From CAYMGM01 sp964390005 (lineage in GTDB: Bacteria; Pseudomonadota; Alphaproteobacteria; UBA9219): a stretch of 64,000 bases of DNA. The notes under the pieces are model-generated. The model searched no databases. It had not been told where the DNA came from and was given only the letters and a program-made list of their open reading frames with translations. Made by a program: the position numbers and the translations under genes. The stretch lies in assembly GCA_964390005.1 (NCBI GenBank), contig CAYMGM010000001.1, forward strand, positions 1-64,000, in the 5' to 3' direction. Below are positions 31,419 to 40,594 of this stretch, piece by piece; the first letter of the stretch is position 1, and each line of letters begins with the position of its first letter.

Positions 31419-32525
31419 TTAAACGTTAAACTTAAAGTGGAAGATATCGCCATCCATGACGATATAGTCTTTGCCTTCCTGACGCAACTTGCCCGCTTCG
31501 CGCGCGCCGGTTTCGCCCTTAAAGGCAACATAGCTGTCATAATCGATGGTTTCGGCCTTGATGAAGCCGCGCGCGAAATCGGTGTGAATGACGCCAGCCG
31601 CTTCGGGCGCAGCCGCGCCGCGGCGCACGGTCCAAGCGCGCGCTTCTTGCGGGCCTACCGTGAAGAAGGTGATCAGATCCAGCTTTTTATAGCCCGCGCG
31701 AATGATTTTATTCAGCCCCGGCTCGGCAAGACCCATCGAGTCTAAAAACTCTTTCTTTTCTTCGTCCGACGGCAAAACGGCGACTTCGGATTCGATGGCG
31801 GCTGTGATCACGACGCTTTCGGTGCCTTCGGCGGCGGCTTTGTCGGCCACGCGCTGCGAGAAAGCATTGCCCGAGGCGGCGTCTTCTTCGCCGACATTGG
31901 CGACATACAAAACGGGCTTGGATGTCACCAATTGCAAGCGCGCCAGCAATTTGCGCTTTTCGGGATCAAAACCGGCGATCAGCGTGCGGGCAGGGCGGCC
32001 ATTTTGCAAAGCCTCTAACGCGGGCTCCATAACGGCCAGCATTTCTTTGGATTCTTGATCGCCGCCTTTGGCTTTTTTCTGCGTGTTGGTCACGCGCTTT
32101 TCAAGGCTGTCCAGATCGGCCAGCATCAGCTCGGTTTCGACCGTTTCGGCGTCGCGCACGGGATCGATCGATCCTTCGACATGCGTGATGTCGCCATTTT
32201 CGAAACAGCGCAGCACGTGGATGATCGCATCGACTTCGCGAATATGAGCTAGAAACTGGTTGCCCAGACCTTCGCCTTTGGCCGCGCCGCGCACAAGACC
32301 CGCGATATCGACGAACTCAAGCTGCGTTGGCACGATCTTTTGCGAATGAGCGATTTCGGCCAGAACGTCCAGCCGATGATCGGGCACACTGACGCGGCCA
32401 ACGTTTGGCTCGATCGTGCAAAAGGGGTAGTTGGCGGCTTGCGCGGCGGCGGTGGCCGTCAGCGCGTTGAAAAGGGTCGATTTGCCGACATTCGGCAAAC
32501 CCACGATCCCGCAGTTGAATCCCAT
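31419..32525 (-). CDS. ychF: Redox-regulated ATPase YchF
   Basis: 368 residues. P-loop GLPNVGKSTLFNALT (8-22), a Switch II-like region FVDIAGLVRGA, a coiled-coil insert and a C-terminal TGS domain (about 285-367). Obg-related, but it prefers ATP and binds ribosomes. Usual length. First gene of ychF-yebC; divergent from the HAD phosphatase gene. Confidence 0.96.
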   Translation of the reverse strand: MGFNCGIVGLPNVGKSTLFNALTATAAAQAANYPFCTIEPNVGRVSVPDHRLDVLAEIAHSQKIVPTQLEFVDIAGLVRGAAKGEGLGNQFLAHIREVDAIIHVLRCFENGDITHVEGSIDPVRDAETVETELMLADLDSLEKRVTNTQKKAKGGDQESKEMLAVMEPALEALQNGRPARTLIAGFDPEKRKLLARLQLVTSKPVLYVANVGEEDAASGNAFSQRVADKAAAEGTESVVITAAIESEVAVLPSDEEKKEFLDSMGLAEPGLNKIIRAGYKKLDLITFFTVGPQEARAWTVRRGAAAPEAAGVIHTDFARGFIKAETIDYDSYVAFKGETGAREAGKLRQEGKDYIVMDGDIFHFKFNV

Positions 32526-32613
32526 GGTGATTTATCCAATTTTTCTATGTTTTTGTCTGTCGGTTTGATAAGGGAAAGGCGGGCTACTTGCAACTGTCTT
32601 CAAAGGATTTTCG

Positions 32614-33327
32614 ATGTTTTCGGATCGGACATGCATTTTTTTCGATATGGACGGCACTTTAAACGATTCCGTTCAAGGCATTACAAACGCCCGCGATTAT
32701 GCCTTTGCCGCAGTGGGGTTGCCCGTTCCGCCGATGACGCAAGAAGATTATCTGGGGCCCGGCGTGACACAGTGGCTGCCCAAGTTCCTGGGGGCGGCTC
32801 ATGCCGATAAATTCCCGGCGGCGTATAAGGCTTATCGCCATTATTACGATGACTTAGGCGGTAAATTTGAGAATAAGCTTTATGATGGGATCGTCGAGAC
32901 GTTAACCCTGCTGAAAAACGCCGGTAAGCGCCTTTTTATCGCGACATCAAAGCCCGAGCCGCCCACGCAAGAGATCGTGGATCATTTTAACCTACGCCCC
33001 TATTTTGAGCGCGTCTGCGGCAGCGAGCTTTCCGGCAAGCGCAATCGCAAGGCCGAGGTGATCCAGTATTTGCTGAATGAAACGCATGTTGATCCGCGCG
33101 ACGCGGTCATGGTCGGCGACCGGCGGATGGATGTCGAAGGGGCTGCGGTGTTTTTTATTCCGACGATTGGGGCTTTATGGGGCTATGGCACCGCGCAAGA
33201 GCTAACCGAAGCCGGGGCGGCTAAACTGGCGATTACGCCGTTGGATTTGACGGCGCTTTTACTTGAATGCCTGCAGCCGCCGCAAAATCGTTCGGCTTGC
33301 CCGCCAAAAGACGTGGAAACGCTTTAA
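32614..33327 (+). CDS. HAD-family hydrolase, phosphoglycolate phosphatase-like
   Basis: 237 residues. Motif I FFDMDGTLNDS (two Asp), motif II ATSKPEPP, Lys in RKAEVI and motif IV MVGDRRMDVEG. The helical cap resembles Gph phosphatases. It may detoxify 2-phosphoglycolate or act on another small phosphate ester. AAAGGA precedes the start. Its last 95 bases are antisense to pth; the extra C-terminal segment QPPQNRSACPPKDVETL arises in that overlap. Confidence 0.88.
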   Translation: MFSDRTCIFFDMDGTLNDSVQGITNARDYAFAAVGLPVPPMTQEDYLGPGVTQWLPKFLGAAHADKFPAAYKAYRHYYDDLGGKFENKLYDGIVETLTLLKNAGKRLFIATSKPEPPTQEIVDHFNLRPYFERVCGSELSGKRNRKAEVIQYLLNETHVDPRDAVMVGDRRMDVEGAAVFFIPTIGALWGYGTAQELTEAGAAKLAITPLDLTALLLECLQPPQNRSACPPKDVETL

Positions 33328-33835
33328 CCGCATTTGTTAACAGCGGAACCAGCCAATCCTGATCGGCCTTGGCAAACTTGCCCAAGACGTAATTCACGAC
33401 CAGATTTTTATCACCCGGATGCCCGACGCCCAAACGCACGCGCCAATAGGCTTGGCCGATATGCTGATCGATGGATTTCAGCCCGTTATGCCCGCCATGC
33501 CCGCCGCCTTGTTTGACTTTGACGCGGCCCGCCGTCAGATCGATATCGTCGTGAATCACAATGACGTTCGCGGGATCGATTTTATAAAACCGGCAAGCTT
33601 CGCCAACGGCTTGGCCTGACAAGTTCATAAAAGTCGTCGGTTTTAAAAGGAAGAAGCTGTGTTCGCCCAGCGTGGCCGTTGTGAATTGGCCTTGGAACTT
33701 TTTCTGCCAAGCCGGAGCCTTGGCGGCCTCGGCCAGCGTATCGGCAAGCATAAAGCCGATATTGTGCCGGGTAAAAGAATAGTCGGACCCGGGATTGCCG
33801 AGTCCGACCACCAAAGTATGAACGGCGGTGCCCAT
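33233..33835 (-). CDS. pth: Peptidyl-tRNA hydrolase
   Basis: 200 residues. It frees tRNA from stalled peptidyl-tRNA. GLGNPGSDYSFTRHNIGFM contains the catalytic His; KPTTFMNLSGQAV, IHDDIDL (catalytic Asp) and GGGHGGHNGL follow. It starts 12 bases after the rplY stop codon, the common rplY-pth pair. Its 3' end overlaps the convergent HAD gene by 95 bases. Confidence 0.96.
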   Translation of the reverse strand: MGTAVHTLVVGLGNPGSDYSFTRHNIGFMLADTLAEAAKAPAWQKKFQGQFTTATLGEHSFFLLKPTTFMNLSGQAVGEACRFYKIDPANVIVIHDDIDLTAGRVKVKQGGGHGGHNGLKSIDQHIGQAYWRVRLGVGHPGDKNLVVNYVLGKFAKADQDWLVPLLTNAVKAFPRLLAGKPNDFAAAAGIQVKAPSNPTA

Positions 33836-33847
33836 GGGGCGCGCCGC

Positions 33848-34543
33848 TTATTTCTTGGCCGCTGCGGGCTTTGCCGGAGCCGCTGCTTTGGCGCCAGCCG
33901 CCGGAGCCGCCGCTGCGCCAGCTGCAGGAGCCGCCGCCGCTTCCGTGGCCGCCGCATCTTCAGCCGAGCGAACAGCCGAAGGCGCCGCGATTGAAGCGAT
34001 CGTGAAGTCTTTTTCCGTCGATGTCGGCTTCATGCCTTCCGGCATTTTGATCATGCCCATATGGACGGCGTCGCCGATGTTCATTTCGCCGATGCTGACC
34101 TCGAACTGCTGCGGGATGTTGCCCGGCGCGCAGGTGACTTCGATTTCGTGATGGACGATGTTCAGCGTGCCGCCACGCTTCAAGCCCGGCGATTTTTCCA
34201 TATCAAGGAAGACAACCGGAATTTCAACGCGAACCTGCGTCGTCGCGGTGACGCGCAGAAAATCGACGTGAAGCGGGCGATCCGACACGGCATCATATTG
34301 AACGTCGCGCGGCAGAACGCGATGCTTTTTGCCGGCGATTTCAACGTCGAACAAATTGGTGTGAAAGCCCGATTTATACACGTGCCGTAACAGCTGGTTC
34401 ATATCCAGGCTGATCGACAGAGGGGGCTGTTTATTGCCATAAATCACGGCGGGAACGCGTGCGAGACGGCGGGTAGCGCGAGCGGACCCCTTGCCGACAC
34501 TCTCACGCAATTCAGCCGCGAGCACTTCAACTTGCTGCGTCAT
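33848..34543 (-). CDS. rplY: 50S ribosomal protein L25/general stress protein Ctc
   Basis: 231 residues from ATG 34543 (GGAG upstream), the long CTC form. An N-terminal L25 domain binds 5S rRNA (GKGSARATRRLARVPAVIYG), then a TL5 beta domain. The last 45 residues are an Ala/Pro/Lys-rich tail (AAAAPAAGAKAAAPAK). First gene of rplY-pth; separated from prs by a terminator. Confidence 0.94.
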   Translation of the reverse strand: MTQQVEVLAAELRESVGKGSARATRRLARVPAVIYGNKQPPLSISLDMNQLLRHVYKSGFHTNLFDVEIAGKKHRVLPRDVQYDAVSDRPLHVDFLRVTATTQVRVEIPVVFLDMEKSPGLKRGGTLNIVHHEIEVTCAPGNIPQQFEVSIGEMNIGDAVHMGMIKMPEGMKPTSTEKDFTIASIAAPSAVRSAEDAAATEAAAAPAAGAAAAPAAGAKAAAPAKPAAAKK

Positions 34544-34567
34544 GTTGGAACTCCATTCCAAAAGTTA

Positions 34568-34598
34568 AAAAAAGGCCAGCCTCCAGGGGTGCTGGCCG
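34568..34598 (-). terminator. Terminator of prs
   Basis: The minus strand reads GGCCAGC (34598-34592), a 10-base loop, GCTGGCC (34581-34575) and seven T residues. It lies after the prs stop codon and before rplY, so rplY-pth need their own promoter. Confidence 0.9.
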
Positions 34599-34674
34599 CG
34601 GAAGGGGAGGTTATGACGCCATCCTCCCCGCATTTCAATCCGTTTTTTCGCTTTCGCGGGTTTTTTGCCGATTC

Positions 34675-35634
34675 TTAGTTAAAAAGGCTGGAAACCGAGC
34701 GTTCTTGAGCAATACGAACAATGGCTTCGGCCAAAAGCGGCGCAACGCTTAACCGGCGGATTTTGTCGCAAGCGGCCACGGCGGGGGTCGCCGGGATCGT
34801 GTCCGTGACCGTCAGTTGGTTTAGCGGCGAAGCCGTAATACGCTCAACCGCTTGACCCGACAAAACGCCGTGCGTGGCATAGGCTGAAACGGTCTTGGCC
34901 CCGGCTTCCATCATGGCGCGGGCGGCGTTGCACAAGGTGCCGGCGCTATCCACGATATCGTCCAGCATGATGCAATCGCGGTCTTTGACGTCGCCGACGA
35001 TGTTCATGACTTCCGATTCGCCGGCGCGTTCGCGGCGCTTATCGATAATGGCGATGTCGGCATTCAGGCGTTTGGCCAGCGCGCGGGCGCGCACGACCCC
35101 ACCGACGTCGGGCGAGACGATGGTCACGCTGTCAGGCAGCTTGCCGTGCACGGCCATGGTATCGCGGATCGCGCGATCGAACACGGGCGTGATGTACAGA
35201 TTGTCCAAAGGAATGTCGAAAAAGCCCTGAATCTGACCGGCGTGAAGATCAAGCGTCAAAACGCGGTTGGCCCCGGCTTGCGTAATCAGATTAGCGACAA
35301 GCTTGGCCGTGATCGGGGTGCGCGGGGTCGTTTTACGATCTTGGCGCGCATAGCCGTAATAAGGAATAACCGACGTGATGCGACGCGCCGAGCTGCGGCG
35401 CAGCGTGTCGATCAAAATCAGCAATTCCATTAAATTGTCGTTGGTGGGGAAGGATGTCGGCTGAATGATAAAGGTATCTTCGCCGCGGACATTTTCTAAA
35501 ATCTCGACAAAAACCTCTTTGTCGGCGAAGCGGCGAATGCTGGCTTGCGCTAACGGCACGCCTAATTGTTTTGCGATATCTTCAGCTAAAGGCGCGTTGG
35601 CTGTTCCCGCGATAAGCTTGATATTGACCGCCAT
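34675..35634 (-). CDS. prs: Ribose-phosphate pyrophosphokinase
   Basis: 319 residues, normal length. It makes PRPP from ribose 5-phosphate and ATP for nucleotide, His and Trp synthesis. Motifs: FADKEVFVEI, YYGYARQDRK, the flexible KRR loop (DKRRERAGES), and the PRPP-binding DCIMLDDIVDSAGTL. Flanked by terminators, so monocistronic. Confidence 0.97.
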   Translation of the reverse strand: MAVNIKLIAGTANAPLAEDIAKQLGVPLAQASIRRFADKEVFVEILENVRGEDTFIIQPTSFPTNDNLMELLILIDTLRRSSARRITSVIPYYGYARQDRKTTPRTPITAKLVANLITQAGANRVLTLDLHAGQIQGFFDIPLDNLYITPVFDRAIRDTMAVHGKLPDSVTIVSPDVGGVVRARALAKRLNADIAIIDKRRERAGESEVMNIVGDVKDRDCIMLDDIVDSAGTLCNAARAMMEAGAKTVSAYATHGVLSGQAVERITASPLNQLTVTDTIPATPAVAACDKIRRLSVAPLLAEAIVRIAQERSVSSLFN

Positions 35635-35650
35635 GGTGGTATCCCCAAGA

Positions 35651-35685
35651 AAAAAGCGAAAAGGGCTTTCTTTCCCGAAGCCCTT
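35651..35685 (-). terminator. Terminator of the hypothetical gene at 35767
   Basis: Minus-strand AAGGGCTT (35685-35678), a 9-base loop, AAGCCCTT (35668-35661), then TTCGCTTTTTTC. It lies between the gene at 35767 and prs. Confidence 0.7.
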
Positions 35686-35766
35686 CGGAAGACGGGCACG
35701 CTATAGCAGGCCCGCGCCTTTCTGTAAATCGGGGGTTATAACTTTCGTGCGCTGTTTTTGACGCCG

Positions 35767-36492
35767 TCAGATACTATTTTCTGGCTTCGGTTGGTTGGTC
35801 TGTGCGCGGCGGCGGGCTTGAATCTCCTTAAGATCCAGTCTGACGCGCTTTGAACGTGCGCTAAACGTTGGCATATCATAGTGGCGGCCATGATGCCGCG
35901 CCCGGACTTCTGTTGTCAGATGCTCAAGCGTTGAAACCACACTTTGCCCCGTGAACCGAACCGTCCGCGTTCCAACAGATGGGCGATCGACAATCTTTAA
36001 GAATGGATGGTTGCGGCGATTGGGGCGACCCAAACGGACATCAACCGGTTGCCGCCGTTGGATGGCATCCCACAATTCTTGATCGGGGATCAGGCGCTGC
36101 GCCGAACGGAAACCAATGCCGCGGGCGAACAACAGGCGCGCCATATGATATTCATGGCGATTAAGCCCGTGACGGCCCATGCCTGGGCGCGATTTCAGAA
36201 AATGTTGCTGCTCGGCTGTTAAACCGCGCATATTCGGGCGCGCACTAAACTGCCGAACCAGATAGGTCATGGCAAGGTGAGCTTCTTGCATAAGTTGCGC
36301 CTTTGAAAGGGCGCGGGCGCGACTGTCATAGACCGTGCCGACATAACCGGCCCCTTCATGTTGCAGCATTTGCGCGCCAGCCGTCGTGCTTTGCCCCATT
36401 CCTTGGTCGGGATCGGCCATGGTTCTTACATCGTCGCTTGTGACAACAGCGGATTGCTGAAGGTCGGCTTGTTCAACGAGAGGGTCGGTCAT
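35767..36492 (-). CDS. Hypothetical basic protein
   Basis: 241 residues from ATG 36492; an ATG nine codons earlier is possible. I recognise no family. The first 50 residues are acidic and polar and the rest is rich in Arg and His (GRPNRRNHPF, RARHHGRHY, ARSKRVRLD), so RNA or DNA binding is conceivable. No signal peptide or membrane helix. It has a terminator downstream. Its nearest upstream gene, rpsT, is divergent. Confidence 0.65.
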   Translation of the reverse strand: MTDPLVEQADLQQSAVVTSDDVRTMADPDQGMGQSTTAGAQMLQHEGAGYVGTVYDSRARALSKAQLMQEAHLAMTYLVRQFSARPNMRGLTAEQQHFLKSRPGMGRHGLNRHEYHMARLLFARGIGFRSAQRLIPDQELWDAIQRRQPVDVRLGRPNRRNHPFLKIVDRPSVGTRTVRFTGQSVVSTLEHLTTEVRARHHGRHYDMPTFSARSKRVRLDLKEIQARRRAQTNQPKPENSI

Positions 36493-36785
36493 AGCTACAC
36501 CTATTTTGCCGTTTACCATCTAAATTTGATCACAGCTTGCCCTTGAAAGCAAGGAAGATCGATGGTTAACGGTTTGTAACCGAGGCCAAAAACCGAAACT
36601 AAAGCTTGACCAAAGGGCCGGGGGCGCGTATGAAGTCGGCTTCCCGCATCCGCCGATGCCTTTGGGAAAAAGGTTTTTGCGCGGTCGGATAAGGTTTCGA
36701 TCTGTCAGATAAATCATAAGGATAATCTGGCCGAACGCTTGAGATAAAATGTCAAACACGAAAGAAAGATAAAGGTAACAGACAA

Positions 36786-37061
36786 ATGGCTACGCATAAA
36801 TCCGCCGAAAAACGCGCCCGTCAAAGCGTCAAACGTAATGCGCAGAATCGTGCGCGTCGCTCGCAAGTCCTGTCGGCTTCCAAGGAAGTCGAAGCTGCTT
36901 TGAGCACAAAAGACGTTGAAGGCGCGACGGTGGCTCTGCGCAAGGCTGAAGCGATGCTGGCGAAAACGGCCCGTAAAGGCACCATTCATTGGAAGACAGC
37001 GGCCCGCAAAACGTCGCGTCTGGCCAAGCGCGTCAAAGCAGCCGGAACGAAGGCGGCGTAA
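36786..37061 (+). CDS. rpsT: 30S ribosomal protein S20
   Basis: 91 residues, full length. Lys/Arg/Ala-rich, starting MATHKSAEKRARQS with RNRARRSQV typical of S20, which binds 16S rRNA. ATG start with AAAGGT upstream. It precedes dnaA, as in many alphaproteobacteria; a strong terminator separates them. Confidence 0.97.
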   Translation: MATHKSAEKRARQSVKRNAQNRARRSQVLSASKEVEAALSTKDVEGATVALRKAEAMLAKTARKGTIHWKTAARKTSRLAKRVKAAGTKAA

Positions 37062-37086
37062 ACTATACGCCTCTAAGTGTTTGATG

Positions 37087-37124
37087 AAAACGCGCGATGG
37101 TTTTCCATCGCGCGTTTTCTTTTG
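37087..37124 (+). terminator. Terminator of rpsT
   Basis: A stem AAAACGCGCGATGG with CCATCGCGCGTTTT (37087-37100, 37105-37118), a TTTT loop, followed by CTTTTG. The stem is perfect over 14 bp. Confidence 0.9.
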
Positions 37125-37584
37125 TCTTTGTGGCGAGCGGGAATATTTATTCGCCACATTGATTCTTTTTATTGCCTGTGGGCAAAAGCGCACAGTTGTC
37201 GAAGACAAGAAAAAGACCGTGCTCGAAATAAGAAAGCGAATCGTACGCGTTGCAAGGCGATCTTAAAGTGAGCGTGATTGATCTGCGCTGAAAAGTGATT
37301 CTTTTTTTGCCGTTCACGCTTCAGACCCATTGTAAAACGAATCAGTTTCGGTCTATCGTAAGCGCCGTTGTTCAGACAGAACTGTGATGGTCTCAAACAT
37401 GTCTTTCGCCTTTAAAAAGCAATATCGCGAAGAACTTTGTCGGGTAGCAAAACAGAACCGTTTGAATCTTTTCATTTCTTCGAACCAGTCGTTCCATCGA
37501 TAAGAAAAGCGCTGCTGTGCAGGCAGTTTTTAGCGCGCGTTATTTTTTTGTCGGTGTCTGGCTTTTAAGCAGCGCGAGGCGTCA
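37125..37584 (+). other. Gene-free region before dnaA
   Basis: 460 bases with no credible gene; reading frames on both strands are short. It must hold the dnaA promoter and leader. By eye I found no TTATNCACA DnaA box here, unlike the gap at 13.8 kb. No clear -35/-10 pair stands out. Confidence 0.5.
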
Positions 37585-39072
37585 ATGGTAACAGGTATGG
37601 CCCTATCGGATGAGCATGATCAAGAGACCGCTTCGGTGGAAATGCTTGGCGACAGGACTGTTCTGGAAGAGCAGTGGCAGGCTTTGCGCAAACGTCTGCG
37701 CGAAAACTTGGGCGAGACCGCCTATCGCCGCTGGCTAGAGCCCGTGAAAGGGACCTTTGCGCCCGACGATGTTGGCGCGCCTGTTTTAACGTTGGCTTTG
37801 CCGACGCGCTTTATGCGCGATTGGGTCGAAGCGCATTACGGCGATACCGTGCGCGCGCTGTGGCTTCAGATTTCAAAGGGAAGCAGCGTCGCGTTTGGCG
37901 TTGCGCCTCAGCATGCCGCGCCTGCACCCGCGACAAACCGTACAACGGCGTCGTCATCTCCGTTGCATCCGGTCAAGGTTGCGGCCGAGCCCGTTGATGC
38001 CGATGACAAAACCACAGGCGATAACGGTTCTTTTCTGTTAGGCGCAAGCGCCGAAGCCGCGCTGGATCCGCGTTTTACGTTTGATAACTTCGTTGTTGGC
38101 AAGCCAAATGAATTGGCCTATGCCGCCGCGCGCCGCGTGGCCGATACGGAAACGCCAACCTTTAATCCGCTGTTTCTTTACGGCGGTGTCGGGCTTGGTA
38201 AAACGCACTTGATGCATGCCATTGCCTGGCATATCCGCCGCAACTATCCGAACCGCCGCGTGATCTATATGTCGGCGGAAAAGTTCATGTATCAGTTTGT
38301 TCGGGCGCTGCGTTACAAGGATACGGTTTCGTTTAAAGAGCAATTCCGCTCGGTTGATGTGCTGATGATCGACGATGTCCAATTCATCAGCGGCAAAGAT
38401 TCAACGCAGGAAGAATTCTTCCACACCTTTAACGCGCTGGTCGATCGCAATCGTCAAGTTATCGTGTCGGCGGATAAGTCGCCGCAAGATCTGGACAAGA
38501 TCGAAGAACGTCTGCGCTCGCGCCTCGGCTGGGGCTTGGTGGCGGATTTGCATCCGGCCAACTATGAACTACGCTTGGGCATTTTGCATGCCAAAGCCTG
38601 TAAATTGGGCTGCGCGGTTCCCGATAAAGTGATCGAGTTTTTGGCGCACAAAATCGCATCGAACGTGCGCGAACTGGAAGGCGCGTTGAACCGCATCGTC
38701 GCGCATTCTCAATTGGTGGGCCGCACCATTACGCTTGAGATGACGCAAGAGGTGTTGTCCGATCTGTTGCGCGCGAACGAGCGCCGCATCACCATCGACG
38801 AGATTCAGAAAAAAGTGGCCGAGCATTACAATATCCGCGTGGCCGACATGCACTCGGCGCGCCGCGCGCGCGCTGTGGCACGTCCGCGTCAGGTGGCGAT
38901 GTATCTGGCTAAACAACTGACGCCGCGCAGCTTACCCGAGATTGGCCGCAAGTTTGGCGGGCGCGATCACACGACAGTGATCCATGCCGTGCGCAAGATC
39001 GAAGAATTAGCCGCTTATGATCCGTCCTTCCGCGAGGATGTCGAGCTGCTGCGCAGGTTGTTGCAGAACTAA
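37585..39072 (+). CDS. dnaA: Chromosomal replication initiator protein DnaA
   Basis: 495 residues. Domain I (about 25-105) for DnaB/DiaA contacts, a variable Ala/Pro linker (110-155), AAA+ domain III with Walker A GGVGLGKTHL and Walker B LMIDDVQFI, arginine-finger region, and domain IV with the signature GGRDHTTVIHAVRKIEEL that reads DnaA boxes. The start has GAGG upstream; ATG four codons later is possible. Its own upstream region lacks visible DnaA boxes. Confidence 0.97.
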   Translation: MVTGMALSDEHDQETASVEMLGDRTVLEEQWQALRKRLRENLGETAYRRWLEPVKGTFAPDDVGAPVLTLALPTRFMRDWVEAHYGDTVRALWLQISKGSSVAFGVAPQHAAPAPATNRTTASSSPLHPVKVAAEPVDADDKTTGDNGSFLLGASAEAALDPRFTFDNFVVGKPNELAYAAARRVADTETPTFNPLFLYGGVGLGKTHLMHAIAWHIRRNYPNRRVIYMSAEKFMYQFVRALRYKDTVSFKEQFRSVDVLMIDDVQFISGKDSTQEEFFHTFNALVDRNRQVIVSADKSPQDLDKIEERLRSRLGWGLVADLHPANYELRLGILHAKACKLGCAVPDKVIEFLAHKIASNVRELEGALNRIVAHSQLVGRTITLEMTQEVLSDLLRANERRITIDEIQKKVAEHYNIRVADMHSARRARAVARPRQVAMYLAKQLTPRSLPEIGRKFGGRDHTTVIHAVRKIEELAAYDPSFREDVELLRRLLQN

Positions 39073-39107
39073 GAAAAGCAAACCACGGTTGGTTGGGGGC
39101 AAAACAA

Positions 39108-39215
39108 ATGATCTTTTTGCTCGCAATTGGTTTTGTTTTTGCGGGTCTTGCGCTCTTTTTTAGGAAAAGAACGCCAAAAGCCGTTTTTATTTTTTTCTGG
39201 CAGGATGTCTTCTGA
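39108..39215 (+). CDS. Possible small membrane protein
   Basis: A 35-residue reading frame after dnaA. It has one hydrophobic helix (residues 2-18), a basic turn (RKRTPK), then a second aromatic hydrophobic stretch. The ribosome site is weak (GGGGGC). It may be chance in a T-rich spacer; listed because it would not appear in length-filtered gene lists. Confidence 0.25.
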   Translation: MIFLLAIGFVFAGLALFFRKRTPKAVFIFFWQDVF

Positions 39216-39333
39216 CATTTCTTCTTGCGACGGCTGTCGTCATCGTGGGCGATAAGGCGCCATCGGATTCAATAACCGTGGTTCAATAGTGGGCGGGTAT
39301 ATCCCCTTTTTGCCTTAAATCTTCTTGGATCTT

Positions 39334-39876
39334 TTAGTGTGGTCCGCGCCCAGTCGATGGATCGATGCCGTCTGGCCTGCCTTGCGGGCTGGGGCGTTCG
39401 GTAGCAATAGGCCAGCCATTTTGCAGTGAGAATAAAGCATCGTGATGGACGATGGCTACGGGGCGACCATAATCCTCATAATCGTAAATGGGAGCTCGTG
39501 GCGTTATAACGCCTGTGCCGACGTCAATATCAAAGGGGATGAATTGGTGATGACAATCGCCTGTCCATTCGGTGCACACAACATAAGCACAGGCTGTTTT
39601 GGAAACAGCATCTGCCTCTCCTTGTTTCGTGTTCTTGAAGATGAAGCCCAAGCGGTAATGATTGCGCTCGACCCCGCGCGGCCATGTGCCGCGCGTTTCG
39701 CTATAGCCGCGCGCAACGTCTAAATTAGACAAGAAAGTCGAGATTCTTTGCAGAATAGGCGCGTGATTTTCAGGAATGTCACGCGGAAGAGAGGCCATCT
39801 GAAGAGCCATCCTGCGGTCAGCTGCGTTCATGGCCTCTTGAGCGATACTAAGCATGCGCCGATCGTGTTGGTTCAT
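39334..39876 (-). CDS. Hypothetical protein, orphan cluster gene 3
   Basis: 180 residues from ATG 39876 (AGGGA upstream); a TTG nine codons earlier is possible. No family recognised and no signal or membrane segment. The middle has aromatic and Cys-containing segments (ACAYVVCTEWTGDCHHQF) and the end is Gly/Pro/Arg-rich. It is the last of three same-strand orphan genes after dnaA. Confidence 0.6.
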   Translation of the reverse strand: MNQHDRRMLSIAQEAMNAADRRMALQMASLPRDIPENHAPILQRISTFLSNLDVARGYSETRGTWPRGVERNHYRLGFIFKNTKQGEADAVSKTACAYVVCTEWTGDCHHQFIPFDIDVGTGVITPRAPIYDYEDYGRPVAIVHHDALFSLQNGWPIATERPSPQGRPDGIDPSTGRGPH

Positions 39877-39930
39877 CCGTAGGTCCCTAATATTTAAATC
39901 CAAAAGGCTCTCTTCCTCTTTTGCGCGTCG

Positions 39931-40569
39931 TTAATGATAAGCGACGCCTTTCCATCCAACGTTTGCGGCTTTGATTTTTTGAGCCAGGTGCTTCCGCGCT
40001 TCAGGGTAGGCGCGCGGTGTTTGGCACAACTCGGTAATTAGCTGTCGAGAAAGAGATTTCTTCTCTGCATATTGTTGCAAACAGGAAGCGTTTGTTGCTT
40101 GTCGCGATAATTGGGGGTCAAGGATCGAATCGAGTTTCTGTAATGTTGATCCCAAGAAATAGCCAGCAGCGTTCAGAAGGTGAGAGCCAACGGTGAAAAT
40201 AGGTTTGAATAGAAAATGGTGCTTCACGCCGTTTTCAGCGCCGAAAAGATAGGCATCAACCAGGCTGTCGCGGTCATCTGCTGTTGCATGATAACCGGCA
40301 TATTCAATGACTGTGGCGCGGGGCTTTTGGGGGCTTGCGCCGCTGTTGCGTTTGAGGGCCTTGATAAGGCTTCCGCCAAGCATCACGAGGCTAGAGGCAA
40401 GGGTGGCTGCCGGGCTTGCCGTTATGTTCCAAACCGCATAGGGCACAAGAAAGTCGATGGAGGTTTCAAGGGCAAGGTGTCCCGCCTGATAGGCCAGAAA
40501 TTGGGCGGAACCGGCGGCGCTTTTCAGCTCGTTATCGGCTTGACTGAGGTAAATGGGATCTATTGTCAT
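39931..40569 (-). CDS. Hypothetical protein, orphan cluster gene 2
   Basis: 212 residues. A hydrophobic hairpin-like region (about 35-70: LVPYAVWNI, AATLASSLVMLGGSLI) is followed by a polar part with IEYAGYH and a second weakly hydrophobic stretch (about 118-140). GGAGT precedes the start. No family recognised. The order of segments resembles that of the next gene upstream (40595-41302), but I cannot show homology. Confidence 0.6.
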   Translation of the reverse strand: MTIDPIYLSQADNELKSAAGSAQFLAYQAGHLALETSIDFLVPYAVWNITASPAATLASSLVMLGGSLIKALKRNSGASPQKPRATVIEYAGYHATADDRDSLVDAYLFGAENGVKHHFLFKPIFTVGSHLLNAAGYFLGSTLQKLDSILDPQLSRQATNASCLQQYAEKKSLSRQLITELCQTPRAYPEARKHLAQKIKAANVGWKGVAYH

Positions 40570-40594
40570 GGCAACTCCTTATTTTTTGTAAATG

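Noticed and set aside
37125..37584. DnaA-box origin upstream of dnaA
   Set aside because: No TTATNCACA match was found by eye in this gap, in contrast to 13.8 kb.
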